Under the pieces are notes generated by a model. It did not search any database and was not told the DNA's origin. It saw only the letters and a program-made list of their open reading frames with translations. Below, in pieces: positions 1 through 11,043 of a stretch of 64,000 nt of DNA. Source of the stretch: Siphonodentalium dalli. Taxonomy: Eukaryota; Mollusca; Scaphopoda; Gadilida; Siphonodentaliidae. A program made the translations under genes and the position numbers. The stretch's first letter is position 1, and each line of letters begins with the position of its first letter. The stretch covers positions 74,005,980-74,069,979 of the forward strand of contig CP136063.1 in the NCBI GenBank assembly GCA_032622095.1, given 5' to 3'.

Positions 1-84
1 TGAGTTTGGATCACCTCTGAAGAGCAAGAAATAAAGTAAATTCAGATATTTCAATAATTCTATTTTATTCATGGAAAATACACA

Positions 85-500
85 ACTAGATCATGCCATG
101 AATCTCTACTGTGGCTAACGCCTGCAGTGATCATATTCCATCAGTATAAAACCTGGGAACTTTTGAAGTTTTGACAGCGAACCTTATAAAGTCGAAAACA
201 TAACGCAAGGAATATGCTCCTTAGATAGTACCTGTTCCTTAATAATGTACTTCATTGTAGGTGAATGCCCAACTCAAAATTGCACGATTTAAGTGACTTT
301 GTGATCGATATTGCTTTGCGTCGCTTACAATTATTGAATTTCTCCTGGGCATTTATTTCAATGTTTATTACGATATTGGCTCACAAAAGTTGCAGAAAAG
401 CATGCAATTTCGAGCTGAAATCTTCACCTTCAGTGAGGTACATTATTCAGGAACAGATAAGAGCTAAGAAATATATAACCCTTCTTTGTATATTGGCATA
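85..500 (+). repeat. Interspersed repeat family A, copy 1
   Basis: About 400 bp that recurs in the same orientation at about 1448-1745. A shorter inverted part lies at about 1763-1875 and a fragment at about 41316-41385. Shared phrases include ATCATGCCATGAATC near the start and TTGCTTTGCGTCGCTT in the middle. The 80-codon open frame at 265-507 lies inside it and is not intact in the second copy, so I do not call it a gene. The family is unclassified. Confidence 0.7.
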
Positions 501-718
501 TGAATGAATGAACCAATGAAGCCATTATTAAAATAGTTCAAATTATATATCTTTTTGAATGGCCATACAGACTTTTTCTCGGATTTGCCAAATACCATGA
601 CAAATGCCAATTATAAACTTATAACAGTACTTTTTCTTTTGTTTTCCGCACCAACATAATAGGAATATAGCCAGACCACTTAACCAGACTTGAAGACTGC
701 GGTCGGTGCGCGATTAGT

Positions 719-1300
719 TGAAAAAGGGGAATAACTCCACACAAAAAATGTCCGACAGACGTCATAATCGCAGGTGCACAGGTTCCCATGGTACTAAATA
801 TCAGTGCCAAGATTAAAAAACATTGACCGAAAAATGTAGGAATAAAAGCTCTGACAAAATTATGCATGTTGCAAAAAAAATTCTAAGTCGAAATAGGGGG
901 ATAACTCCACCAAAAAATGTCGGACAGACGTCATAATCGCAAGTGCACAAGTTCCCATGGTACTAAATATCTGTGCCACGTTTTAAAAAAAATTGACCTA
1001 AAAATGTAGGAATAAAAGCTCGGACAAAAGTATACATGTTGTAAAAAAATTCTAAGTCGAAAAAGGGGGATAACTCAACCAAAAAAGGTCCGACAGACGT
1101 CATAATCGCAGGTACACAGGTTCCCATGGTGGTTGATGTCTGTGCCAAGTTTCAAGGAAATTGATCAAAAAACGACTGAGAAAAACTCCGGACAAATTTG
1201 TGTCCACGGCACGATGGACGGCTCGACGGACGGATGGACGGACGAGCTGACTCCAGTATACCCCCCCTAACTTCGTTGCGGGGGGGGGGGGGGGTATAAT
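719..1300. repeat. Tandem array of ~170-bp units with GGAC-rich tail and terminal hairpin
   Basis: Three imperfect units begin near 719, 890 and 1058. Each has a 'GGGGATAACTC' phrase, then GACGTCATAATCGCA and GTTCCCATGG. The third runs into a GGACGGA-type minisatellite (about 1210-1240) and a C-run/G-run hairpin at 1261-1292 whose loop reads AACTTCGTT. This architecture (core tandem repeats, short minisatellite, terminal hairpin) resembles the non-autonomous Helitron-like 'pearl' elements described in bivalves. That assignment is inference. Confidence 0.6.
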
Positions 1301-1447
1301 TATTAATATAGATAATCACCCTGCACCATAAAATCGATTCAACCAGCTGGATTCATTGCGAAAAAAGCGATTAATTTATCTGAGTGAAACATGTCAATTT
1401 ATAATGAGCTATGTCATGACGAATCAGTTACAGATAGAATATTGTAG

Positions 1448-1745
1448 ATCATGCCATGAATCACTACTCTGGCTAATTCCCGTAGAGATCATAATCCACC
1501 AGTACAAAACCTTGGAATTTTTTGAAGTTTTGACAGGGAACTTATGAAGTTGAAAAAAATAACTAGAAATTTCACGACTTAAATGACTTTGTGAGCGATT
1601 TTGCTTTGCGTCGCTTGCAATTATGGAATTTCTCCTGGGTAATTATTTCATGTTTATCGACTCAGAAAAGCATGCAATTTCGAGTTGGGAGCTTCACCTT
1701 CAGTGATGTACATTATTAAGGAACAGATCATAACTAAGAAATATA
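1448..1745 (+). repeat. Interspersed repeat family A, copy 2
   Basis: Direct copy of the repeat at 85-500, at roughly 80-85% similarity by eye. It is followed directly by a third, inverted partial copy at about 1763-1875, so copies 2 and 3 form a spaced inverted repeat. Confidence 0.65.
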
Positions 1746-1974
1746 TTCCCCGCATTATTTTTTCGACTTTATAAGGTTCCCTGTCAAAACTTCAAAAAGT
1801 TCCAAGGTTTTGTACTGGTGGAATATGATCTCTACGGGCGTTAGCCAGAGTAGTGATTCATGGCATGATATAATACACAACCAATGAATAAAATAAGAGT
1901 GATGGGGCATACAATACATGTAAATTAAAACAACACATAATCTTCAAGCTTCAAACAAAACTTAGTATAAACAC

Positions 1975-2245
1975 TTTTTTACTAACTGTAAATGGATTCT
2001 TCCATTTAGTATACATGAAGGTATACATTGGAATGGTCTACTATTCAGTTGGAGGGATGTTCAGGAAATTTAAGCAGAAGACAGGCAGCCAAAGAGATAA
2101 TACATGTGCAAAAGGATTCCCATTCATGTTCAGATAATATATTCAACAAATGGTCTATGGTCGTTTATTGAACTTATTAGCAGAACATTTTCTAAGGGTA
2201 CCACTTGTCAATGACTATTTAGAGTAGAAAGGGTGAATATCAACC
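1975..2245. repeat. Degenerate CCCTTT/GTATAGAAAGGG-type repeat (family T)
   Basis: Related over most of its length to the TTAA-flanked element at 16241-16495. Shared parts are AAATGGATTCT near the left end, a 'GAACTTATTA' segment and the right-end phrase TAGAAAGGGT. The left terminus is degraded and no clean TTAA pair remains. No gene is seen in the flanking stretch 1880-2270. Confidence 0.5.
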
Positions 2246-2269
2246 TTTTTGCAGGCATTTAGATTAGTG

Positions 2270-2486
2270 TACAGTAATGTCCTAAGTAATCGACTCTTTA
2301 ACTACAGCAGAATTATGGGTAACTTTTCAGGATTTAGTCGGAAATATGGCTTGTTGCCATTAATCGGAAAGCTCTCGGGGAGAGCTTTCCGATGAATGGC
2401 AACAAGCCATATTTCCGACTAAATCCTGAAAAGTTACCCATAATTCTGCTGTAGTTAAAGAGTTGATTACTTAGGGCATTACTGTA
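2270..2486. mobile_element. Palindromic TA-flanked MITE, family R, copy 1
   Basis: The element at 2272-2484 (213 bp) is an almost complete inverted repeat. It starts CAGTAATGTCCTAAGTAATC and ends with the matching complement, with TA on each side (2270-2271 and 2485-2486). The centre reads CTCTCGGGGAGAG. Three further copies are at 29939-30150, 36885-37097 and 51973-52150. A TA duplication and a fully palindromic body fit a Tc1/mariner-type MITE. It encodes no protein. Confidence 0.85.
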
Positions 2487-2624
2487 ATTGGGGCATGTCA
2501 GGCAAACCATTGTTTGACCTGGTAGAATGATAACAAATTTTAATTTAGACCAAGAATATGTGTAATCATAGCATTAGATTTCTGAGAAATGATCGATACC
2601 CAATTCTGGGTAAACATACATTAA

Positions 2625-2755
2625 AGCAACACAATCCGATTCGATGGTCCCCATATCATTAAAATCATCAGATTCCAAAAACAACATTTCTTGAAATGCC
2701 GGCTCAGTTATCAGAATCGATTAATTGCAAAACAATAATGCTAACCACTGATTAT
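2625..2755. repeat. Short interspersed repeat shared with 26665-26800
   Basis: Phrases such as CAATCCGATTCGATGGTCCCC, GAAATGCCGGCTCAGTTATC and AATAATGCTAACCAC recur in the same order near 26675-26800. Terminal structure is not clear. No coding potential. Confidence 0.55.
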
Positions 2756-2761
2756 ACATCT

Positions 2762-2969
2762 TTAACCCTTTCATGACTGGAGCTTCATGAAAATTTGCGA
2801 AAACCCTGTGCCAATGCATTGGCCTAACAATATTTACCTTGACCTTGTAAGCCAGTACATTCCCTTATATATGTGAGGCTTCCTATCGGAGACTCGCATA
2901 TATAAGAGAATGCACTGGCACAGGATCTTTAATGCTGCATAAGCACAGCTCCTGTCACGAAAGGGTTAA
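2762..2969. mobile_element. TTAA-flanked MITE (CCCTTTCATGACTGG ends) with hairpin module
   Basis: The 200-bp element at 2766-2965 lies between TTAA at 2762-2765 and 2966-2969. Its ends are CCCTTTCATGACTGGAGC and the imperfect complement GCTCCTGTCACGAAAGGG. It contains a partial copy of the palindromic module 'TGCCAATGCATT...TATATAAGAGAATGCA' found many times in this window. TTAA target sites and CCC-starting ends fit piggyBac-like MITEs. Confidence 0.7.
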
Positions 2970-5222
2970 TAGTTTAATAGTCAGACCAACCTACTGAATA
3001 TATCAAAGTCTTGTCGAAATGCCATTTCCTGGAAGTGTGCATGCTTCCCCGAAATTACATCACATCGTATTACGTTAATTTCCTCGATTGGACACTTTTA
3101 TCTTAAGTCTACTAATAGTGAGTTCTGAATGGCGCTACTGATGTGGAATCCCGCAGTTTGGGAAAGAAATAGAAACGTCTACGATAATTAATCACACCCA
3201 CTATTTATATGTGGGTCTGTAGTATTTTAACTGATCGATTCCATGACAATTTTTCACTGATATCAAGAAGAAATCATTTTACAGTTCTCAGTACTGAATA
3301 AATATACATGAGTGCATAAGAAGATGCTGATTATTGCATAGAAAGAGATTATTTTGATCTTTCCCGAATACAGCTGAATGTGTTTCCCAGACGTCGGGAG
3401 ATCAAAGACGACATCATGCATCTTTGATGTTGGACCAACTTTGTAACTTTCAATTCCTGTAAGACTTCTGATTTCACCTGATTCTGACTTTGCAGGGATG
3501 GTTCCAGCCCCCTGTTCATACCAGTAACAGGTCTGGGCACACAAAAACAAATAAAATTTTGCCCCAAAATAATTTTTTTTTTAAATATTTATATATAAAA
3601 TATAATTCATGGTACCAATCTCATTCTCCCAACTTGATTTTATTCTTCCAGTTTCTATTAGTTTAAGTTACTGGTTTCAATTCAATGAGTCATTAGCCTA
3701 ATTAACTTGCAAAATTGCACTCACAAAACACAGGGATAGTTGACTAACAAACATCCAAAAACATGATTCCTCAAAAATAGGCAACTTTAACCCAGTCTTT
3801 TAGACTTATGGGTATGGACTATGTTTATCAACTCAATTTGAAATGTTTGGGGATGTTGATTAATAGAAATTAAATAGCTTTGGACATATATGACAATTTG
3901 TTATTTCATACAAATTCTCAACAATCTGTTGTTAAATTTTCTGATAGTTTTAGCAGGTCAATATTGTTCACATACAGGGAACTCATGGTTTGACGCAACA
4001 TGTTATTATGGAATAACTAATTAATTCTACATGCTTGTACTAAATTATACCAAGAATCAATCATATATAATAGTCCTGACTATAATTTTTAAACAATAAT
4101 TTCAACTACATGTAACTAGAATAAAGTCTATATCAGTTTTATAGAGGTATTGACTTAGTATTTTTGTGTCCAATGTGGGGAAGGTAGTGGTGAAGTGAAA
4201 GCTTCCCGAAGACAAAAGATTCAAGACAGCCACTCCTATATGCGAGATTTGTACAAAGAGCAGTCTGACTCCTGTTATTGCCAGGCCATATGAAAAATAA
4301 AAACTGAAATAAAATAAAGTGCCTTGCAAGTTCATTACAATATTATATCTAGATAGACTATATATACATTATTACATATTATACATGTATCTGTATCTAC
4401 AATACATTAAGGGCTGTTATTACCTCGTGCGTTATGGGAATTTAAAAAAGAAAAAGAAAAAAGGGTTTACCCCTACAGCTTCCTACCCTAATTTTTTGCC
4501 CTCCGTTACCGGAAACGAAGGTACTAATTTATTTGGCCTAAACAGAATACATTTAATTAATATGCTAACATTGGTTCGTTTTCCATACTTCTGAGGCACA
4601 ATCAATTTGACAGCCAAAGAAACCATGTCAGTACCATATTTACGGTGCCTCTGATGCATTTATGCGATAGTGACAAATCCATTACAATAGATGCATTTAT
4701 TGATATTTCAAATGTTAATTATGATAAAATGTCTTATTAATTCACCTGAAAAATAATGAGTCAGATAGGCTGATAAAGGCTTCGATTCCCTCTCAATGCA
4801 TGGATTTTCAAAACTTTTGTTGGGGGGGGGGGCCCCAGAACCAGAACCCCTGTCAATAGGAGGGAGACACCCCCCCCCCAAACCCACCCTGAGACATACG
4901 GCCAGCGGGATATGCCCTGGATCCATCCCTCGACTTTGAGTACACTTGATTGTACCTGCTATTGGTATTTCAGAATCAAAACTTTGTGACAAAATTGATA
5001 TTTAAAACAAACAACATTGATTAAGGACCTGATTATATCAGATTTTTCCACTGGTACCGCATTTGTTTATAGCATTGTGGCTAAACAATTTATCATAATT
5101 CAACTGGTTGCCAACGATAACAATGGTTGTTAACTAGGTATCCTTTTCAGCACTATAAATGTCAATTAAACGAGATTATGATGTACTCAGTATGTCAGTA
5201 TGATCAGAATACAGATACTCAC
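2970..5222. other. Stretch without a confident gene
   Basis: If the NDUFS4 gene continues 3'-ward on the minus strand, this is intron or downstream sequence. I looked for the expected C-terminal exon of NDUFS4 here and could not find it. A 95-codon minus-strand frame at 3263-3550, preceded by an acceptor-like pyrimidine stretch and CAG near 3541, is unrecognised. A G-run at 4822-4831 faces a C-run at 4871-4879. No repeat family was traced across most of the stretch. Confidence 0.4.
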
Positions 5223-5395
5223 GTTGAACACCATCCCATCAGTGGGTTTTCCCACCTCTCACGTCCATCAAACTCAATCTTCCAGCTAGTTTTGTTTACA
5301 CCAGACTGCATAGCATTCTTTGTGGGGACGAAGATTCTGACTTTTCTTGTTTTTATATGTTCCTCAGGAACGCCGCTTACAATAGAAACATCATC
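5223..5395 (-). CDS. NDUFS4: NDUFS4 internal exon (complex I 18 kDa / AQDQ subunit)
   Basis: This exon encodes 57 residues plus two bases of the next codon. It belongs to NADH dehydrogenase [ubiquinone] iron-sulfur protein 4, a nuclear-encoded accessory subunit of mitochondrial complex I that sits at the N-module/Q-module junction and supports assembly and activity. The translation carries the family signature [17 protein letters not shown], then MQSGVN and [11 protein letters not shown]. The splice sites are good: the acceptor reads TTTTTCAG just above 5395 and the donor is GTGAGT at 5222-5217. The exon starts in phase 0 and ends after two bases of a Thr codon. A mitochondrial presequence exon should lie at higher coordinates and the C-terminal exon at lower coordinates; I could place neither, so the gene is partial here. 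The flanking introns are AT-rich and repeat-bearing. Confidence 0.93.
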
Positions 5396-5574
5396 CTGAA
5401 AAATTGAAGTGGTAATCAGTGTTAAAAAAACATTATATATTGGGCTGTAAGATAATAAATTAATAAATAATACAAAATAATAATATAATATATAAAAGAT
5501 AATAAAAAAATAATAATAGACAACATACCTACCCAAACTTTTTACATTGGTATGGGCCAACAGATATATTTTAA

Positions 5575-6000
5575 TTAACCCTTTCAGTGCCAGGGGCCAT
5601 TCTCATCGGCCCTAATTTACGGTCTGTAATATCGGCCCAAAAAACAAAAACAAAACATATATGCTATAGCGAATTTAAAAACAAACTGGATAAAACCTTA
5701 GGGGCATGTTATAACTCAAAACTATCCCCAAGTTTTCATAGTAATAATTTTGATGCCCATGAAAAATGTAAGATTCCCTGGCACTAATCCTACAAAATAA
5801 GTCTGGCACTGAAAGAGTTAGAATATAAGAAAAAATTATTAAAATTGTAAAAAATAATAACAATGATGAAAAATTGTTAGGCCAATGCATTCTCTTAAAT
5901 GTGCGAGGTGACCTATGGTCGACTCGCATATATAAGAGAATGCATTGGCACAGGGTATATGTGTTGATACAAAAATCGGACTTGGCACTGAAAGGGTTAA
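5575..6000. mobile_element. TTAA-flanked element (CCCTTTCAGTGCC ends) carrying the hairpin module
   Basis: The element at 5579-5996 (418 bp) lies between TTAA at 5575-5578 and 5997-6000. Terminal inverted repeats are CCCTTTCAGTGCC and GGCACTGAAAGGG. An extra internal end-like copy (CTGGCACTGAAAGAGTTA) at about 5803-5820 suggests a composite or an internal end duplication. The right half contains the palindromic hairpin module (about 5880-5955). It lies upstream of the NDUFS4 exon, probably within that gene's intron. Confidence 0.72.
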
Positions 6001-6175
6001 TAATAGCGGGCTGCCTTAGAGCCTGTTACATGAGGCGGGCAGGGACAACTCGATTGTGCTTTTACGTGAGCCAAGACAACTTGGCTAGCCGAGTCAAGGC
6101 AGTGTGACGTGGGAAAAAACAATCATAGCTGTCATTTCTACATGTACTTAGTATATGTCTATCACTGGGAAACGA

Positions 6176-7113
6176 TGTAGTGAGGGTGGTTACTAAATAT
6201 AAATGAAAGTGTCAATGACACTGTAGCTCAACTTAGGTAGGGGAATAATATAATAGTTGACAGTAAATGGAGGAATAGGAAAGGTGCTATAATTGAAATG
6301 TCTAAGGCCAAAAAAAAAAAGTGTTTTGGTTCTCGGGCAATTTTTTTTTCAAATCAATGAGGGAGGGAGGGTTTTATTTTTATTTTTTATTTTTTTTCTG
6401 CGCATAGTAAGCATGGACAAATATACCTTCCTCTGTCTAGTAATAACCAGAAAGGTACAGGGAACTGTTATGCATATAAACTCATTTAGTCTTATATAAA
6501 AATGACATTGTACTACCAGTGTATGACTGGGATTACCTAACAATATATAATGCCCCTGACATTAACTACTGTTATTGTTGTCTAAAAACTGATACCTCCC
6601 CATTCTAATTCATAAGTTTTTTTGTCATAACATCAGGCATTGCAATAAAAAGGCCTAATGCGGCCCTTTTTATTCAATGCGGCGGGCCTGAGAACCAAAA
6701 CCTTTTTTTTTTGGCCTAAGTAAGACAAGATGTACATGTCAATATCAACATTCATGACAGGTTTCATAATGATCGAATAAGGGATGTGGTGATTATGGTG
6801 TGCCAAAGGATTTAGTGATGCAAAGAGTAAATTATAAAATGGCCACCGGCAGCCATGTTTTTTTCCGAATTACCCCAAAATGACTTGTTCCCATCTACAG
6901 CCTTTACAAATCTCATAATGATCTGACCAAAGGTACGACCTGTGCCAAAGGATTTAGTCATGCAAAGAGTGAAATCCAATATGGCTGCTGGCGGCCATGT
7001 TTCTTAGCCAAACGACCCCAAAATGACTCGTTCCCCATCTACCTGTCAATGTCAACAGCCTTTACAAATCCCATCTACATGTGGTGAGGGTGGTTACTAA
7101 ACATAAACGAGAG
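6176..7113. repeat. Repeat block with directly repeated ends and ~145-bp internal repeats
   Basis: The phrase GTGAGGGTGGTTACTAAA occurs at both ends (about 6180 and 7084) in direct orientation. The interior at 6735-7090 has two imperfect units with GCCAAAGGATTTAGT, ATGCAAAGAGT and GGCGGCCATGTTT-like phrases. The same family reappears at about 42590-42840 and 43490-43770. A separate MITE (6302-6720) is nested inside. Direct terminal copies could reflect an LTR-like or tandem structure; no reading frame supports either. Confidence 0.5.
6302..6720. mobile_element. MITE with ~37-bp terminal inverted repeats
   Basis: The left end reads CTAAGGCC, an A-run, then GGTTCTCGGGC. The right end carries the complement GGGCCTGAGAACC, a T-run, then GGCCTAAG. 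The body is about 420 bp with no credible open frame. No clear target duplication is visible. Confidence 0.65.
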
Positions 7114-7740
7114 GCCGATCACGATCGGCAGATGTTTAACCCATCCCTTTGCGATAGTAAATTGTTAAGATCAGAATCATAATCTTTTAATGTTGAATTA
7201 TAGAGTATACTGTTATGATCTAAAGTAGTATATGACAAATGTACATAATAACCAGTAATAACACAAATTATTGGAATGTATGAGTCAATATAGAAGGGTT
7301 AATATAACATCTAAACTCTAGAGCCTGTCACCACTATCATAGTGTGAGCAGTTCTATTCATGTTGTTGCAAATTGCCATGTGAGATATCAAAATAATATA
7401 ATTATTTATTTAATGGAAAAGGTTAAAAGACATGGAATGGGTAAAAGGGGTTAAATCACCTATCTCTGCCCTGTTTGATCCAATGTAGTCCCATCATCCA
7501 AGGACTTAGAGAGCTCCATTGGTCTAGTTAAATAAATTCACCTGGCTAAGTTCTGGTTAAACAGATAGCTAAATCAATTTATCCAATAATTCACTGTGTC
7601 TCTTATACAGACCTAACATATGAGGGCTATAAATAACTCTCAAAGCAATAAACTATATTGTCTTTTATCTTGCTCACAGAGAAGCAGGTATTCATTAATT
7701 GTAAGTTACTTGGGTTATAATCTGGATAATTCTTAGTTTA
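7114..7740. other. No gene seen
   Basis: A+T-rich sequence. A GGGTTAAATCACC phrase followed by CAAGGACTTAGAGAGCTCC near 7450-7520 looks like part of an interspersed repeat, but no second copy was located. Nothing else was identified. Confidence 0.35.
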
Positions 7741-8453
7741 AAAAGGGCCATATCTCTGGTATAACAAATTGGATCTAACCCATATTCAAACTCGTTCTGT
7801 ATTTTGAGTTGAGAAACTCACATACCAAATTTGGTTCCTATCAGATGAAAAATGGTTGATTTATCGAAGTACATGTATGTGTGAATCATATGTCAAAGGA
7901 CCATAACACCATTAAAAAAAATCCGATCAAACCCATATTCGAAATCAATCTGTATGTTGGTCTGAGAAACTCATACACCAAATTTGGTTCCAATCAGATA
8001 AAAAATGTTTGAGTTATGGCAGAATTCATGAATTCTAAGTCGAAAAAGGGCCATAACTCCGTAAAAAAAACTCCGATCAAACCCATATTCGAACTCGATC
8101 TGTATTTTGGGTCGAGAAACTCACATACCAAATTTGGTTCCGATCAGATAAAAAATGTTTGAGTTATGGCAGAATTCATTAATTCTAAGTCGAAAAAGGG
8201 CCATAACTCCTTAATAAAAAGTCGGATCAAACCCATATTCGAACTTGATCTGTATTTTGGGCCGAGAAACTCACATACCAAATTTGGTTTTGATCAGGTA
8301 AAAAATGTTTGAGTTATCGCATTACACGTAAAGTGTCTACGGACGGACAGACAGACAGATGGACGGACAGACGGACGGACGGACGGACGCACGACGAGTG
8401 GTCAATCCGGACAACGACACTATGTTTACCATACATGGTATGGGTAAACATAA
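7741..8453. repeat. Tandem array of ~147-bp units ending in GGAC minisatellite and hairpin
   Basis: Four units start near 7741, 7898, 8045 and 8191. Each contains GGGCCATAACTCC (or a variant), ACCCATATTCGAA and ACATACCAAATTTGGTT. The last unit leads into a GGACGGACAGAC minisatellite (8338-8392), then a hairpin at about 8420-8452 (ATGTTTACC...GGTAAACAT). It has the same overall plan as 719-1300 but different unit sequence. Possibly a non-autonomous Helitron-like bivalve element. Confidence 0.65.
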
Positions 8454-9088
8454 AAATCATTACCATACTCTCAAGTGCCCAAAATAGTTTCAGCACGATT
8501 ATTAATTTTGGAGAAAATTCCCAACAATCACTATTAGTTTGGCATTGAGACAGAGTTATTGTGAACCTAACCTTCATACAAGTTTCATTTAGATCGGATA
8601 ACCCATGGCTGAGATATATGCGCAGATGCACAAATAACCTACATTTCCAGATAGATAAAGGAAAACGCTAGAATGGAAAATGTGGACAACATCATTTGTC
8701 CCTTTTTGAAAGCAGTCATGAATGATGGCGAATGTCCTGATACAATAACTGAAGGCTGATAGATACATGTATGCCCGGACAGGCGGACACAGTCATTCAA
8801 GTATCCCCCATTCTCTTTGAGATTGAGGGTATAATAAGCACAGCATTAGGAAAAATGTCCCACGGCAAATTTAGTGTTGTATCATTAGAGATTTCACATG
8901 TTGCTATAGCGTTTCCCACAGCAATACTCATTGGCCAATTTCAAGGACTGATAAGCAATAAGCCGGATGAGGAAAAAAAATCAAACGAAAGTTTATTTGT
9001 AACATGAGAGTATGAAATTCGATCTGTTATTTTATAAATATAATTTATCCACTGCTCACTACCTCTATTGCCTACATGAAGTCTGCCT
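8454..9088. other. No confident gene
   Basis: A 78-codon plus-strand frame (8771-9007) has no recognised motif, no signal or membrane segment and no visible splice context. A decayed tail of the preceding repeat continues to about 8640. Confidence 0.3.
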
Positions 9089-9359
9089 AATAGAGGAGCG
9101 GTCTTGACCAGAATTTTTTTTTTTTTAATTTTTTCTTTTACACACGGAAAAATTATATATCATATGAAAGTAGAAGATGTAGGCTTCATGTTCCGCCCTG
9201 CTGTAAAATGTGAAAGTGGTGCCGTTGCCATGGAAACAGAATGTAAACAATGTAGACACAGTTTGATATTAAACCATTTCCGCGAATGGTAAAAACTAAT
9301 TTAAGCCCATTCTAGGACAGGAACAGACGTTGAAGTTCATTTATTGAGGATTTGTCCAC

Positions 9360-10265
9360 TATAACTATGTTCCAACGATTCCAGTAGTAAATAGGATGCA
9401 CATATAGGTTATACGGGTCTTTATTGCCATTTTGGGGTGAAAAATGGTGATTTTTGCAAAAAATGCGATAATTTTGGAATTGGGACATTTATTGAATACT
9501 ACATTGGTTACAGTAATAATTTATGCATTATTATGATGGCATCATACGTGTACTTAAAATTAATTTGGATAAAACTGCCGAAAAGGCCCAACAACAAGAG
9601 AAATACCTGTTACCATGGAAACGATATTTAAAAATACAAAAAATGCCGTTATTGGAAAGAAATGAAGACCTATAACCCTTGCGACACAATATAACTTTTT
9701 GAAATTTGTTTTCTATGACCTGCACTTTTAATCCGGACTTCTGTGTTGGGTAATTGATGCGGTTTATTCAGCTGTTGTCATGGAAACGGACCAAATTTCG
9801 CCAAATAATGATGTTTTTTTTCCCATAGAGCTGACATTTAACGCATGTAATTTTATGAAGCAAAGCGTATTATGACAACCCGTTATAGATGTCTCAAAAC
9901 CTTTTTCAAAGATTACTATTTCCCAATTATCCCAGTAGTAGCTAGGATGCACATATAGGATATGAAGGTTTTATTGCCATTTTGGGGTAAAAACTGTTAA
10001 TTTTTGCAAAAATGCGATAATTTTGGAATTGAAACATTTATTTGATACTACATTGGTTACAGTAATAATTTATACACATTATGATGGCTTCTTACGTGTC
10101 CTTCAATCTAGTTTTGATAAAACTGCAGAAAAAGCCCAATACCCTGAGAAATACCTATCACCATGGAAACGATATTAAAAAATACACAAAATTTCATTAT
10201 TGGAAAGAAATGAAGTTCTATAACCATTGCGACACAAATTAACTTTTTGAATAATGAATAATGAT
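9360..10265. repeat. Tandem ~540-bp duplication inside the left foldback arm
   Basis: Two units (about 9360-9900 and 9900-10265, the second truncated) share CCATTTTGGGGT, GCGATAATTTTGGAATTG, GATACTACATTGGTTACAG-like and CCATGGAAACGATATT phrases. The mirrored pair occurs at about 13985-14880 in the right arm, so the duplication pre-dates formation of the inverted structure or was copied with it. Confidence 0.75.
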
Positions 10266-10389
10266 GTTTTCCCCTATAAACCGGACATTTAAATTGTGCA
10301 TGATTAAAATGGGTCAGGTAGTGTGATAATAGTGAGGATTGCTATGCAAATGCGGTGATATGGTACGCCATAGCTGCCTTATGTCAAGT

Positions 10390-11043
10390 TCAGGCAATAT
10401 ATCCGGTTAATATATCAATATATGTGGTTAGTTATTCAATAGATGCAGCCTCTTTGCAATTATATTTGGCTACTTTGTCAATATTGGAGGTTAGTTAGTC
10501 AATATATGCAGCTATGTTTCCAATATATGTGGTTAGTTGGTCAATATATGTAGCAAATTAGTCAATATATGCGGTTAGTTAGTCAATATATGTCGTTAGT
10601 TAGTCATTATATGCAGTTACTTAGTCAAGATATGTGTCAGTTAGTCATGATATGCAGCTACTTAGTCAATATATGTGGTCAGTTAGTCATTATATGCAGC
10701 TACTTAGTCAATATATGCAGTTAGTTAGTCATTATATGCAGCTACTTAGTCAATAAATGTGGTTAGTTAGTCATTATGTGTAGATAATTAGTCAATATAT
10801 GTGGCTAGTTAGTCATAATATGCAGTTTCTTTGTCAATAAATGTGGTCAGTTAGTCAATATATACATCTACTTTGTCAAAATGTGCAATTGCATTGACAA
10901 TATATCCAGCTAATTTATCAAAATATATGGTTAGTTGGTCATTATATGCAGCTACTTGGTCAATAGGTGTGGTTAGTTAGTCATTATGTGTAGATATTTA
11001 GTCAATAAATGCGGTTAGTTAGTCAATATATGCATCTACTTTG
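10390..11043 (+). repeat. 21/42-bp satellite, left block
   Basis: Repeated phrases are TTAGTCATTATATGCAGCTAC and TTAGTCAATATATGTGGTTAG, alternating at about 21 bp, so 42 bp makes a higher-order unit. Units are more divergent than in the right block. Orientation flips at the quasi-palindrome around 11036-11056. Confidence 0.85.

Noticed and set aside
3263-3567. Minus-strand frame with TCYWYEQGAGTIP preceded by an acceptor-like CAG; considered as the next NDUFS4 exon or another gene's exon
   Set aside because: Neither frame resembles the NDUFS4 C-terminus, the donor candidates are poor, and no family was recognised. It stays an open frame of unknown meaning.
4708-4992. 94-codon minus frame with Gly/Pro-rich stretch
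   Set aside because: It is generated by opposed G- and C-runs at 4822-4879 with no recognised domain.
9437-9631. 64-codon frame conserved exactly in the opposite foldback arm
   Set aside because: Identity reflects the inverted duplication. The frame is short, lacks features and is broken in the tandem ~540-bp copy, so conservation is not evidence of coding.
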